64,000 nucleotides of DNA. It comes from Spirosoma utsteinense. GTDB lineage: Bacteria; Bacteroidota; Bacteroidia; Cytophagales; Spirosomataceae. Positions 9,153 to 19,359 of this stretch are shown here, one piece after another (position 1 is the first letter of the stretch; every line of letters begins with the position of its first letter). The DNA is taken from positions 62,001 through 126,000 of the forward strand of contig NZ_VFIA01000016.1 of assembly GCF_014282275.1 (NCBI RefSeq), written 5' to 3'. The notes below the pieces were generated by a model that was not told the origin of the DNA, made no database searches, and saw only the letters and a program-made list of their open reading frames with translations. Both the position numbers and the translations under genes were made by a program.

Positions 9153-12100
9153 ATGAAACCGTACCTTGTTTGCCTGTGTTGCCTGCTCCTGTTCTCCTGC
9201 TCGGAGAAGGTGCCCTTATTTGAAAAAACAGATCAGAAAGCCACGGGGATAGCTTTTATAAACCAGCTTCAGGAAACTGAACAGGAAAACGTACTGGCAT
9301 TCGAGTATTTCTACAACGGGGGGGGCGTGGCCGCTGGCGACCTCAATAACGATGGTTTAATCGACTTGTTCTTTACTGGTAATCAGGTAGCTAACAAGCT
9401 GTACCTGAATAAAGGGGAAATGACGTTTACCGATATATCAGGGAAGGCCGGTGTTGGTGGGCGACCGACGGGGTGGAAAACCGGCGTTACGCTGGCCGAC
9501 GTTAACGCCGATGGCTGGCTCGATATCTACATCTGCTATTCAGGATTGCGCCCCGATTCGCTGCGTCAAAATCAACTGCTCATCAATAATCACAACCTGA
9601 CCTTTACGGATCGGGCCGTGGAATATGGACTGGCCGATAGGGGCTATTCGGTCCAGGCTACTTTCTTTGACTATGACCGCGACGGGGATCTGGACTGTTT
9701 CCTGATCAACCATAACCTCAAAAATTACCAGCGCAAAGAAGCCGCCGTAATGCGGTATGAGCGCGATGCCAACGCGGGCGACAAACTGTTTCGGAACGAA
9801 AACGGGCATTTCGTCGACGTTTCAGAAGCGGCCGGTATTCGGGGCAATGCGCTTGGCTTTGGGCTTAGTTGCGCCGTGTCGGATATTAACGGCGATGGCT
9901 GGCCCGACATCTACGTCACCAACGATTTTGTTGAGGATGATTATTGCTATATCAATCAGCAGGGGCAGCAGCCGGCCGGGCCAGCCTTTCGGGACGAGCT
10001 ACGGCAGCGTATAGACCACACATCGTACTCGGCCATGGGTGCCGACGTGGCCGATCTGAATAATGATGCCCGCCCGGATATTATGACCCTCGATATGATG
10101 CCGGAGAGCAATGCCCGGCAGAAAACCCTGCCCTGGCCCGATAACTGGAATGTGTATCAGGCTCAGTTGCAGAACGGGTTCTGGCACCAGAACATGCGCA
10201 ACATGCTGCAGATTCAGCAGCCGAACGGGCAGTTTGCTGAGGTTGGTCAACTGGCGGGCCTATCCGCTACTGACTGGAGTTGGGGGGTCGTACTCGCTGA
10301 TTTCGACCTGGACGGTTTCAAAGACGTTTTCGTGAGCAACGGGATTCTGCGCGACTTTACCAATGCCGATTTTATCAAGTTTTCCGACGAAGCGGAACTG
10401 ACGGGGCGGCCCGTACTGGAGCAGATCCGCCAAATGCCGTCGACGCCGACTAACAATTATATATTTCGTAATAACGGCGATTTAACCTTTACCAACGAGC
10501 AGGAGGGATGGGGTTTTAGTGAGCCTACCGTATCGAACGGCTGCGCCTATGCCGATCTGGATAACGACGGTGACCTGGACATCATCACCAATAACCTCAA
10601 CGAAACAGCACGCGTCTACCGGAATACCAGTCGCGAAACCAAAGAAGCCGCTTACCTGAGTATTCACCTGAACGGGTCAACCGCCAATCCATTTGGAGTA
10701 GGAACAACCGTGACTGTCGATGCGAACGGGCAGCGTCAGACACAGGAGTTTTACCCTACGCGTGGTTTTGAATCCTGTAGTCACGGTAAACTGATTTTCG
10801 GACTCGGTCCCGACGCTAAGCCAGTGCGGGTTCGAATCGACTGGCCTGATGGCCGGACGCAGACGTTCAACGGCGTTATGCCCAACATAACCCTGCCTGT
10901 ACACTATAAACAAGCGGTACCTGCTACAACGTCAAAGCCCGTTTTACCGACAGCCTTGTTTGAAAGCAGCGCGGGGATTGACTTTCGGCATCAGATCGAC
11001 TCCTCGAATAGTTTCGACCGGCAGATTTTATTGCCGATGCAGTACACCGCTTCCGGACCGCGTATGGCTACGGGTGACGTAAACAACGATGGGCAAGAAG
11101 ATATCTTCATTGGTGGCAATGCCAAACAGGCGGGTTCCCTGTTTCTACAACAGCCGGACGGTTCATTCAGCCCCCAGCTCTTGCCCGGTTTAGGAGCCGC
11201 TGCCAATGCTGACGCAGTTCTGGCCGATTTCAACGGTGACAAACAACTCGACTTATACGTCGTAAATGGCGGTTACGCTGTGAATGATGTAGCAAAAAAA
11301 CAGGATCAGCTCTGGCTGAATACAAAAGGTATGTTTACGGCTAAGCCGATACCGCAGGAAGCTGAAAACGGTAGCTGTGTCAAGGTAATCGATGTCGACC
11401 GCGATGGTGATCTGGATTTGTTCGTGGGTGGTTTTGTGAAGCCGTTCCGGTTTCCGGCTGATGACGAAAGCTTTCTGCTCATCAACGATGGCAAGGCCAA
11501 CTTCACGAAGCGATCGCTGGGGCGGTTAGGTATGGTGTCGGATGCGGCCGTGCTGGATGTTGACAGGGACGGCTGGCCCGATTTAGTAGTGGTGGGTGAG
11601 TGGATGCCCGTAACGGTGTTACGGAACCAGCAAGGGAAATTCTCTGCCGATCAACAAACCGTCTACGAAAATCTGGCCGGCTGGTGGAACCGTATCGAAA
11701 AGGCAGACCTGGACGGCGATGGCGACGATGACCTTATTGTAGGTAACATGGGTCTGAATACAGGCATAAAAGCTAGTGAAGAACTTCCTGCCACGCTTAC
11801 CTACGACGATTTCGACCTGAACGGTACGCTCGACTTTTTCATGAGCTATGCTATCCAGGGGAAAGTATACCCCGCTTACTCACGCGATGAAATCTGCGAA
11901 CAGGTGCCCACGCTTCGGAAGCGGTTTACGACCTACAAAGCCTACACCGATGCGTCACTTGCCGACTGCTTCGATGAACAGCAACTCAGCCAGGCTAAGT
12001 CCCGACGCATTACTGAACTAAGATCCCTCGTTTTAGAGAACAGGACAGGTACGCTGGTGCCCCATAGTTTACCCCTGTCGGCACAGGTGGCCCCCGTATA

Positions 12101-12401
12101 CGCTATCCTGGCAAACGACTTTGACCGGGACGGAACGGCCGACCTGCTATTGATGGGCAATAACTCACGGATGCGGCTGCGCATTGGTAAGGTCGACGCT
12201 AACCATGGGCTTATGCTCAGAAACCTCGGTAACTGGCAATTTGCTGAGGTGTCGCCCCAACAAACGGGCCTGTATGTGCGGGGCGACGTGCGCGATATCA
12301 AAAAAGCAGGCAACCAGTTGATCGTTGGGATGAGTGGCCAAAAAGCACTCACATTTAGCGGCCCCGCTGGCAAACAAAGTAGATTGAAAAGAAATCAATG
12401 A
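9153..12401 (+). CDS. VCBS/FG-GAP repeat and ASPIC/UnbV lipoprotein (CRTAC1-like), paralogue 1
   Basis: 1,082 residues. A short signal peptide has lipobox LLFSC at Cys16. Repeated DxNxDGxxD calcium-type loops (such as 'DLNNDGLIDLFFTGN' and 'DVNADGWLDIYI') form a first beta-propeller-like region over about residues 55-485. The ASPIC/UnbV domain at about 500-572 carries 'NPFGVGTTVTVDANG', 'PTRGFESCSHGKLIFGLG' and 'RVRIDWPDGR'. A second repeat region runs to the C-terminus. The motif 'ATDWSWGVVLADFDLDG' is shared with both following paralogues. Vertebrate CRTAC1 has the same repeats plus UnbV. A catalytic role is not established, and adhesion or ligand display at the surface is inferred. The gene overlaps the next one by 4 bp (ATGA), implying translational coupling. 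Confidence 0.92.
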   Translation: MKPYLVCLCCLLLFSCSEKVPLFEKTDQKATGIAFINQLQETEQENVLAFEYFYNGGGVAAGDLNNDGLIDLFFTGNQVANKLYLNKGEMTFTDISGKAGVGGRPTGWKTGVTLADVNADGWLDIYICYSGLRPDSLRQNQLLINNHNLTFTDRAVEYGLADRGYSVQATFFDYDRDGDLDCFLINHNLKNYQRKEAAVMRYERDANAGDKLFRNENGHFVDVSEAAGIRGNALGFGLSCAVSDINGDGWPDIYVTNDFVEDDYCYINQQGQQPAGPAFRDELRQRIDHTSYSAMGADVADLNNDARPDIMTLDMMPESNARQKTLPWPDNWNVYQAQLQNGFWHQNMRNMLQIQQPNGQFAEVGQLAGLSATDWSWGVVLADFDLDGFKDVFVSNGILRDFTNADFIKFSDEAELTGRPVLEQIRQMPSTPTNNYIFRNNGDLTFTNEQEGWGFSEPTVSNGCAYADLDNDGDLDIITNNLNETARVYRNTSRETKEAAYLSIHLNGSTANPFGVGTTVTVDANGQRQTQEFYPTRGFESCSHGKLIFGLGPDAKPVRVRIDWPDGRTQTFNGVMPNITLPVHYKQAVPATTSKPVLPTALFESSAGIDFRHQIDSSNSFDRQILLPMQYTASGPRMATGDVNNDGQEDIFIGGNAKQAGSLFLQQPDGSFSPQLLPGLGAAANADAVLADFNGDKQLDLYVVNGGYAVNDVAKKQDQLWLNTKGMFTAKPIPQEAENGSCVKVIDVDRDGDLDLFVGGFVKPFRFPADDESFLLINDGKANFTKRSLGRLGMVSDAAVLDVDRDGWPDLVVVGEWMPVTVLRNQQGKFSADQQTVYENLAGWWNRIEKADLDGDGDDDLIVGNMGLNTGIKASEELPATLTYDDFDLNGTLDFFMSYAIQGKVYPAYSRDEICEQVPTLRKRFTTYKAYTDASLADCFDEQQLSQAKSRRITELRSLVLENRTGTLVPHSLPLSAQVAPVYAILANDFDRDGTADLLLMGNNSRMRLRIGKVDANHGLMLRNLGNWQFAEVSPQQTGLYVRGDVRDIKKAGNQLIVGMSGQKALTFSGPAGKQSRLKRNQ

Positions 12402-15400
12402 GCAAAAAACTGTACCTGATGGCGCTTAGCGTCTGGGGGCTGTGGTCATGTAGCGGCAATCCGGAGACGCTATTTGAGTCGTTGCCCGCTACCGAAACAG
12501 GCGTTGACTTCGTAAACCGGAGCCTTGACAAAAAAAACTTTAATATTTTCAACTACCGTAACTTCTACAACGGTGGCGGTGTGGCTATTGGCGACCTCAA
12601 CAACGATGGACTACCCGACCTGTTTTTAACCTCCAATTTTGAAGCCAACAAACTCTACCTGAACCGGGGAGGGATGACCTTCGAGGACGTAACGGCGAAA
12701 GCTGGTATACTCGGTAAGAAGTTCTGGTCGACGGGCGTAACCTTTGCCGATGTCGACGGCGACGGACGGCTCGATATCTACGTCTGTAATTCGGGTAGCC
12801 GCGACGGGCGGGGTAACCAGCTCTACATCAATCAGGGTGTTCAGAACGGCATACCGGTCTTTGCCGAAAAAGCGGCTGCCTACGGATTGGTCGACGGTGG
12901 CTTCTCGACCCACGCGGCTTTCTTCGACTATGACCACGATGGCGATCTGGACATGTACCTGCTCAACAACAGCTTCACGCCAATGGACCGGCTGGGCTTC
13001 GCCAACATGCGCGATACCCGCGACAAACTCGGTGGCGACAAACTATTCAGAAACGAAGGTGCGGATAAACCCTTTACCGATGTCAGTGCCGAAGCAGGCA
13101 TTTATGGGAGCCTGATCGGCTTTGGTCTGGGCATCACCATTGGTGACGTGAACAATGATAACTGGCCGGATATTTATATCTCCAACGATTTCTACGAGCG
13201 CGATTACCTGTACATCAACCAGAAAAACGGTACGTTCAAGGAAGATATCGAAAACCAGATGGGGCATGTGAGCCTGGCATCGATGGGAGCCGATATTGCC
13301 GACGTTAACAACGATGGGAACCTCGACATTTTCGTGACCGACATGCTGCCCGACGATGATTACCGGCTCAAAACCACGACATCGTTCGACAGCTACGAGA
13401 CAAATCAGTTGAAAGAAACGCGGGATTTCTTCTTTCAGGATTCGCGCAACATGCTGCACCTGAACAATGGAAACGGCACCTTTTCCGAAATTGGCCGGAT
13501 GGCGGGTACCAGCGCTACCGACTGGAGCTGGGGCGCGTTGCTGTTCGATATGGATATGGATGGCAAGAAGGATGTCTTTGTAGCCAATGGCATTTTGAAA
13601 GACCTGACCGATCAGGATTATGTGGCTTATCTGGCCGATAATCCTGACCTGCAATCTATGATCGAAGGCACAAAAAAATTCGATTACAAGGAATACGTCA
13701 ATAAAATGGGGTCGAGCCCGCTGCCGAATTACGCGTTCAGGAACACCGGTACCGGCATGCAGTATGAAAACAAAGCCGCCGAGTGGGGGCTGGCCGAACC
13801 CAGTTTCTCCAACGGATCGGCTTACGGCGACCTGGACAACGACGGTGATCTGGACCTGGTTGTGAATAACAACAATGCCGCCGTGTCGATCTACAAAAAC
13901 ACGTCCGTCGACAAGAAAAAGAAGAACTTCCTGCGGGTGAAATTGAGCGGCTCCGGCCGGAATCCCAATGCGATCGGGGCTAAAGTGTATGTGCACCGGA
14001 AAGGTGCCGACGGTAAGCCCGAAACGCAGTATCTACAGCAGATGCCGAACCGGGGCTTCGAGTCGTCGGTCGATCTGACGATGGTGTTCGGGCTGGGTGA
14101 CAGTCCGGCTATTGACTCGCTGACGGTGATCTGGCCCACCGACCGGAAAGAGGTGATCCGGACCCCCAAAGCAAACACAACGCTCACGCTGGTGGAGAAA
14201 AATGCGAACCAAACCGCTACATTCCCCGTCGCGGGCCCGTCGGCAAACCAGTTATTCACCGATGTAACAGGGTTGTCGCAATTGAACTACGTGCATAAAG
14301 AGAACGACTTCGTCGACTATAACCGCGATGGTATGCTGAAGCAGATGTTGTCCCGTGAGGGTCCTGCCCTGGCCGTTGGCGACGTCAACGGCGATGGACT
14401 GGAAGATGTATTTCTGGGTGGAGCGGCCAACATGCCCCGGTCGCTGTATGTGCAGCAGGCTTCGGGGGCCTTTATTGCGCAGAAACAACCCTTCCTGCTC
14501 GATGCGCTCTATTCCGAAGACGTGGCTGCCACGTTCTTCGATGCTGACGGCGACAAAGACCTAGACCTTTATGTTGCAACGGGTGGGAATGAGTTCGAAG
14601 AACCGTCGGCCCTGAACGACCGGCTGTTTCGAAACGATGGCAAAGGCAACTTCGTCTGGGACAATACGCAGCCCCGTAGTGGCGTAAACAACTCCTGCGT
14701 GGCGGCTGCCGACTTCGACCGCGACGGTGATCTGGACCTGTTCGTGGGCGGACGGATGGTGTCGGGCGAATACGGCAAAAATCCCGAACAGCTCTTGCTG
14801 GTAAATGACCGGGGTAACTTCCGTAAGGCCACCAAAGAACTTATGCCCTTCTCCGATGAGATCGGCATGGTAAAGGACGCCGTCTGGGCCGATATCGACA
14901 AAGATGGTTATCCTGATCTGGTACTTGTTGGCGACTGGATGCCCATTACCGTATTGAAAAATAAGGGGGGTAAAGGGTTTGAACGCCTGAACTCCGATGT
15001 GCTGGACAAAACCGGCGGCTGGTGGAATTCAATCCGGGCTACCGACCTGGACAACGACGGTGATTTGGACTTTGTCGTAGGCAACCTCGGCCTGAACAGC
15101 CGCATGAACGCATCGGTGAGCGAACCGGCCCATATGTACAGCAACGACTTCGACCAAAATGGATCGTACGAGCAGATCATCACCTGTTTCCGGCCCGTTG
15201 GCACGGCTGGCGAACGGCGTGAATGCGTCATGGCCCAGAAGCCGGATTTGCAGAAACGTATCCCATCCATTAAAACCAAATACATCAAACATACCGATTA
15301 TGCGAACGCAACGTTTGAGGATATTTTCTCAGTCAAGCAGCGCGAGGGCATGACCGTCCACAGTGTGCAAACCGCCGAAACATCGATTCTTATCAATCAG

Positions 15401-15757
15401 GGTAATGGTACGTTTTCTCTGAAAGCATTGCCCCTCCAGGCCCAGACATCGCCGATCTATGGCATCCTGACGGGGGATTACAATCGGGATGGTAAAATGG
15501 ATATCCTGCTGACCGGTAATTTCTACGACGTACTCGCCGAAATTGGTCGTTATGATGCCAACTACGGCCTGTTGCTGCTGGGCGACAACCAAATGAACTT
15601 CACCGCTACCAAACCTGAACAGACTGGGTTTTTCGTTCGGGGCCAGGTGCGCCGAATGCAGTCAGTACGGGGCGCTGGCGGGAAACAGTTCATTGTGCTG
15701 GCCAAGAACAACGACCGGGCGCAGATACTGTCGGTCGCTAACGACGAAAAGCCATGA
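12398..15757 (+). CDS. VCBS/FG-GAP repeat and ASPIC/UnbV lipoprotein (CRTAC1-like), paralogue 2
   Basis: 1,119 residues, starting inside the stop of paralogue 1 (ATGA). The signal peptide has lipobox LWSC. Calcium-loop repeats include 'DLNNDGLPDLFLTSN', 'DVDGDGRLDIYV' and 'DYDHDGDLDMYLLNN'. The UnbV domain at about 508-585 has 'NPNAIGAKVYVHRKG' and 'MPNRGFESSVDLTMVFGLG'. The second repeat region includes 'DFDRDGDLDLFVGGR', 'GDWMPITVLKN' and 'GNLGLNSRMNA'. This is the cleanest copy for aligning the other two and the truncated remnant at 2620-3630. It overlaps paralogue 3 by 4 bp. Attachment to the outer membrane is inferred from the lipobox. Function is unknown beyond the family architecture. 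Confidence 0.92.
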   Translation: MSKKLYLMALSVWGLWSCSGNPETLFESLPATETGVDFVNRSLDKKNFNIFNYRNFYNGGGVAIGDLNNDGLPDLFLTSNFEANKLYLNRGGMTFEDVTAKAGILGKKFWSTGVTFADVDGDGRLDIYVCNSGSRDGRGNQLYINQGVQNGIPVFAEKAAAYGLVDGGFSTHAAFFDYDHDGDLDMYLLNNSFTPMDRLGFANMRDTRDKLGGDKLFRNEGADKPFTDVSAEAGIYGSLIGFGLGITIGDVNNDNWPDIYISNDFYERDYLYINQKNGTFKEDIENQMGHVSLASMGADIADVNNDGNLDIFVTDMLPDDDYRLKTTTSFDSYETNQLKETRDFFFQDSRNMLHLNNGNGTFSEIGRMAGTSATDWSWGALLFDMDMDGKKDVFVANGILKDLTDQDYVAYLADNPDLQSMIEGTKKFDYKEYVNKMGSSPLPNYAFRNTGTGMQYENKAAEWGLAEPSFSNGSAYGDLDNDGDLDLVVNNNNAAVSIYKNTSVDKKKKNFLRVKLSGSGRNPNAIGAKVYVHRKGADGKPETQYLQQMPNRGFESSVDLTMVFGLGDSPAIDSLTVIWPTDRKEVIRTPKANTTLTLVEKNANQTATFPVAGPSANQLFTDVTGLSQLNYVHKENDFVDYNRDGMLKQMLSREGPALAVGDVNGDGLEDVFLGGAANMPRSLYVQQASGAFIAQKQPFLLDALYSEDVAATFFDADGDKDLDLYVATGGNEFEEPSALNDRLFRNDGKGNFVWDNTQPRSGVNNSCVAAADFDRDGDLDLFVGGRMVSGEYGKNPEQLLLVNDRGNFRKATKELMPFSDEIGMVKDAVWADIDKDGYPDLVLVGDWMPITVLKNKGGKGFERLNSDVLDKTGGWWNSIRATDLDNDGDLDFVVGNLGLNSRMNASVSEPAHMYSNDFDQNGSYEQIITCFRPVGTAGERRECVMAQKPDLQKRIPSIKTKYIKHTDYANATFEDIFSVKQREGMTVHSVQTAETSILINQGNGTFSLKALPLQAQTSPIYGILTGDYNRDGKMDILLTGNFYDVLAEIGRYDANYGLLLLGDNQMNFTATKPEQTGFFVRGQVRRMQSVRGAGGKQFIVLAKNNDRAQILSVANDEKP

Positions 15758-18700
15758 GAATCGGGCTGCTATTCCTGTTGGTTGGGCTGGCCTTTCTGAT
15801 CGGTTGCTCAGGTGACAACATGCCAGCAGAGAAACCCCTGTTTCATAAGCTGGACTCCGCCCAAACGGGTATCGGCTTTCGGAACCACCTTCAGAATACA
15901 GATAGTCTATCCATCCTGGATTACCTGTATTTCTACAACGGTGGGGGAGTGGCGGCCGGTGACCTTAACAACGACGGGCTCACCGACCTGTATTTTGTAT
16001 CCAATCAGGGACCCAACAAACTTTACCTCAATGGGACCATACCCGGCAGTGGAACGTTCCGCTTCTCTGATGCTACTGCAAAAGCAGGTGTAGCGGGGCG
16101 CGCTGACTGGCAGACGGGCGTTACCCTGGCCGATGTCAATGGCGATGGTCTGCTCGATATTTATGTGTGTGCCGTCGGCAAGTTCAAGGGCCTGCGTGGT
16201 ACCAACGAACTCTACATCAACAATGGTCCCGGCCCCGACAAGGTGCCCACTTTCACCGAACGGGCGGCTGAGTATGGCCTGGCTTTCTCAGGTTTCTCGA
16301 CCCAGGCTGCTTTTTTCGACTATGACCACGATGGCGACCTGGATTGTTTCCTGCTGAATCACGCTGTTCACACGTCACGCAGCTTCGACATGGTATCGAC
16401 CCGGAACAACCGCAACCGTGAGTCGGGGGATTACTTATTCCGGAATATGAGTGTGGAAAGGGGGGGAGGAAGGGGAAGAGAGGGAGGAAGGGGAGGAGAG
16501 GGAAGAGAGGGAAGAAGGGGAGGAGAGGGACGAAGGGGCGCTCCAGTGGCCCAGGCGGTTTCCTCCCCCTCTTCCCCCCTTTTCACCGATGTTTCGGAGC
16601 AGGCGGGCATTTATGGGGCGGCTATGGGATATGGCCTCGGTATTTCGGTGGCCGACCTGAATAACGATGGCTGGGAGGATCTGTATGTGTCGAATGATTT
16701 TCACGAAGACGATTACTACTACGTCAATGATCACAAAGGCGGCTTTGTCGAGAGTATCCGGCAGGTATTTGGCCATACGAGCCGCTTCTCAATGGGTAAC
16801 GATATCGCCGATGTGAACAACGATGGCTACCCCGATTTGATGACCCTCGACATGTACCCGGCCGAAGAAACAGTCGAAAAATCCTCGCAGGGCGAAGACC
16901 CACTCGATATCTACCGCTATAAACTTACCTACGGCTACATGGATCAATACAGCCGCAACTGCTTGCAGATCAGTCAATCGGGTAAGAAATTCATGGACGT
17001 TGGGTTGCTGGCGGGCGTAGCGGCTACCGATTGGAGCTGGTCGCCCCTGCTGGCCGACTACGACAATGATGGTATCAAAGACCTGTTCATTGCAAATGGG
17101 ATTGTACGACGGCCCAACAACCTCGATTATGTCAAGTACATCTCGGATCAGAGTCAGTCGTACGGCAACCGGCAGCAGGACGCTAAAGCCATTGCGCAAA
17201 TGCCCGATGGGAAAGTACACAACTACCTCTATTGGGGCAGGCCTGACGTACAGTTTGACGATAAATCACTCGCGTGGGGATTCGAAACGCCAACCTACTC
17301 GTGTGGTGCGGTTTATGCCGATCTGGACAACGATGGCGACCTCGACCTGGTGACCAATAATATCGAAGACCCGGCCGGGTTGTATCAGAACGAGGCTAAC
17401 GTCCTGTTTCCCGAAAATCGTCACCTAACCCTACGCTTTAAGGGCGAGGGGTCGAATACCTTCGGAATTGGCACAAAGGTCATCCTCAAATATGGTGACT
17501 CACTTCAGCTGCAACAGCTAATGCCAACACGGGGCTTCGAGTCGGCGGTGGCACCGGAGCTGCTGTTTGGCTTGGGAAAGCGTGCTGTCGTCGACTCTTT
17601 GATTGTGATCTGGCCCGATCAGCGGATGGAAATTCGAACCCACGTCAAGGCTAATCAGCGCCTGACGCTTCATCAGGCCGATGCCAAACTCGATGGTACC
17701 GGCTATCGGTATGTGGCCCCGGCTAGTCGGCCGTTATTGGCAGCGGTCACGGATACGACTGTTTTTCCATACGTTCATCAGGAAGATAAACCCTTTTTCG
17801 ACTTCACGCGGGAATCGCTGATGCCGTTTAAAATCTCTACCGAGGGGCCGCGTCTGGCGGTAGGTGATGTCAATGGTGATGGGTTGGATGATGTGTATGC
17901 GGGTGGAGCCCGAGATCAGGCAGGTAGTTTGCTGATTCAGCAGGTTGGCGGGCGTTTTCTTCCCGTGCCTCAACCCGACTTCGAGAAGGATCGCGTCTGT
18001 GAAGATGTGGACGCTGTATTCTTCGACGCCGACGGCGATAAAGACCTCGACCTGTATGTTGTTTCGGGTGGCAACGAGTTCTACGGGAAAATGCCCGAGC
18101 AGTTCGACCGCCTATACCTGAACGATGGCCGGGGTGCGTTCAGCCGTTCGGCCAATGCGCTGCCGCCCATGTACGATACCAAAAGCTGCGTGCGTCCCAG
18201 CGATATCGATCAGGATGGTGACCTCGATTTATTCGTGGGCGGCCGGGTGGTGGGGTTTGCCTATGGGAAATCGCCCAACTCATACTTACTCATCAATGAT
18301 GGCCGCGGACGCTTCACCGATCAAACCGATCAGCTTGCCCGTACGCTGCGTAAAGCGGGCCTGATCACCGATGCCGTCTGGGCTGACTATGATGGCGATA
18401 AAGACGTCGATCTGATTCTGGCGGGCGACTGGATGCCCATACGCATCTTCGTGAATGACAAGGGCACATTTGCCGAAAGTGAGCCCTTTACGGTCGATGC
18501 GACGCCATTGAATGGTTTATACCAGCGCATCGTTGCCGCCGATTTTGACCGCGATGGCGATATAGACCTCATGGCGGCTAATATTGGCACAAATACCAAG
18601 TTTCACAAAAGCCCCGCTTCGGGAGGAACAGCCCGGCTGAAGATGTGGGTGAAGGACATCGACAACAACCAGCGCGTTGAACAGATCATTACCTACGATA

Positions 18701-19251
18701 GGGGAGATGACAACTGGTTTCCGGTAGCGACGAAAGATGAACTGGGCAAACAGCTACCCGGTATCATCAACAAGCGATTTACCAACTATGCCTCCTTTGC
18801 CGGTAAGCCGATTACCGATGTGCTAACCAGCAGCGAATTACAGGGAGCCGATGAATTTATGGTCGACCAGTTTGCCTCGATTTACCTCGAAAATCAGTCT
18901 AAACGAAACGGGAAGCCTGCCTTTTTCGTACATGCGTTACCCATGCTGGCGCAGGTTTCCAAACTGTTTGCGCTACTACCTTACGATGTTGACCAGGATG
19001 GCGATCTGGATGTACTGGCAGGCGGGAATTTTTACGGAGCCAGCATGTATCAGGGCCGGTACGATGCCAGCAACGGGCTGATACTAAGAAACGATGGGCG
19101 CGGGACGTTTACCGCTGCATCGGGCGTAGACGGCGGGTTTTTGCTGAACGGCGAGATCCGGGATATCCGGTCGGTACGCACAGGACAGGGTATATACGTC
19201 ATTGTGGCCCGGAATGGAGCCGGTACCCAGCTTTTCAGGCCTGTAAACTAA
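15754..19251 (+). CDS. VCBS/FG-GAP repeat and ASPIC/UnbV lipoprotein (CRTAC1-like), paralogue 3, with polypurine-encoded insert
   Basis: 1,165 residues, starting within the previous stop (ATGA). The lipobox is LIGC near residue 19. The architecture matches the two upstream paralogues: calcium-loop repeats, 'ATDWSWSPLLADYDNDG', UnbV at about 552-630 with 'TFGIGTKVILKYG' and 'MPTRGFESAVAPELLFGLG', then a second repeat region. The oddity is at residues 233-277. Where paralogue 2 runs straight from 'LFRNEGADKP' to 'FTDVS', this protein carries about 45 Arg/Gly/Glu-rich residues encoded by a purine-only tract. The insert keeps the frame, so the protein is probably still made with a flexible basic loop. 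The gene is otherwise intact and ends just before the haloperoxidase-like gene. Confidence 0.92.
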   Translation: MRIGLLFLLVGLAFLIGCSGDNMPAEKPLFHKLDSAQTGIGFRNHLQNTDSLSILDYLYFYNGGGVAAGDLNNDGLTDLYFVSNQGPNKLYLNGTIPGSGTFRFSDATAKAGVAGRADWQTGVTLADVNGDGLLDIYVCAVGKFKGLRGTNELYINNGPGPDKVPTFTERAAEYGLAFSGFSTQAAFFDYDHDGDLDCFLLNHAVHTSRSFDMVSTRNNRNRESGDYLFRNMSVERGGGRGREGGRGGEGREGRRGGEGRRGAPVAQAVSSPSSPLFTDVSEQAGIYGAAMGYGLGISVADLNNDGWEDLYVSNDFHEDDYYYVNDHKGGFVESIRQVFGHTSRFSMGNDIADVNNDGYPDLMTLDMYPAEETVEKSSQGEDPLDIYRYKLTYGYMDQYSRNCLQISQSGKKFMDVGLLAGVAATDWSWSPLLADYDNDGIKDLFIANGIVRRPNNLDYVKYISDQSQSYGNRQQDAKAIAQMPDGKVHNYLYWGRPDVQFDDKSLAWGFETPTYSCGAVYADLDNDGDLDLVTNNIEDPAGLYQNEANVLFPENRHLTLRFKGEGSNTFGIGTKVILKYGDSLQLQQLMPTRGFESAVAPELLFGLGKRAVVDSLIVIWPDQRMEIRTHVKANQRLTLHQADAKLDGTGYRYVAPASRPLLAAVTDTTVFPYVHQEDKPFFDFTRESLMPFKISTEGPRLAVGDVNGDGLDDVYAGGARDQAGSLLIQQVGGRFLPVPQPDFEKDRVCEDVDAVFFDADGDKDLDLYVVSGGNEFYGKMPEQFDRLYLNDGRGAFSRSANALPPMYDTKSCVRPSDIDQDGDLDLFVGGRVVGFAYGKSPNSYLLINDGRGRFTDQTDQLARTLRKAGLITDAVWADYDGDKDVDLILAGDWMPIRIFVNDKGTFAESEPFTVDATPLNGLYQRIVAADFDRDGDIDLMAANIGTNTKFHKSPASGGTARLKMWVKDIDNNQRVEQIITYDRGDDNWFPVATKDELGKQLPGIINKRFTNYASFAGKPITDVLTSSELQGADEFMVDQFASIYLENQSKRNGKPAFFVHALPMLAQVSKLFALLPYDVDQDGDLDVLAGGNFYGASMYQGRYDASNGLILRNDGRGTFTAASGVDGGFLLNGEIRDIRSVRTGQGIYVIVARNGAGTQLFRPVN
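16455..16584 (+). repeat. In-frame polypurine tract with inverted ends
   Basis: About 85 bases of almost pure A/G, built from variants of GGGGAGGAGAGG and GGGAAGAGAGG, are followed by a short mixed spacer and a C/T-rich end. The left end GGAAAGGGGGGG (16455-16466) is roughly the inverse complement of the right end CCCCCCTTTTC (16574-16584), so the tract is bounded by inverted repeats. It interrupts a VCBS blade without breaking the frame. The shape suggests a small mobile or expanded low-complexity element. A long purine strand of this kind could also form triplex or G-rich structures. Confidence 0.75.
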
Positions 19252-19293
19252 TCACACTCAGCGGGTATCTTTATTTTGTCCGATATTTTCTGT

Positions 19294-19301
19294 TAATTTT
19301 G
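19294..19301 (+). promoter_or_regulatory. Possible -7 element of the haloperoxidase-like gene
   Basis: TAATTTTG matches TAnnTTTG and lies about 60 bp before the ATG at 19360. No TTG is found at the ideal -33 position (a TTTG lies only 15 bp upstream), so this is tentative. If real, the gene has its own promoter in addition to readthrough from the VCBS genes. Confidence 0.3.
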
Positions 19302-19359
19302 TAAGCATGTCTATTCCCGGTCATGGCTTACGTATGCTTTTAACTTGTCTTTTAATCGT

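Noticed and set aside
13043..13996. 317-residue minus-strand ORF inside VCBS paralogue 2
   Set aside because: Repeated calcium-loop codons give open antisense frames; similar shadows occur in the other two paralogues.
16435..16776. Ser/Pro-rich minus-strand ORF across the polypurine tract
   Set aside because: Low-complexity complement of the purine tract; the plus-strand frame continues VCBS paralogue 3.
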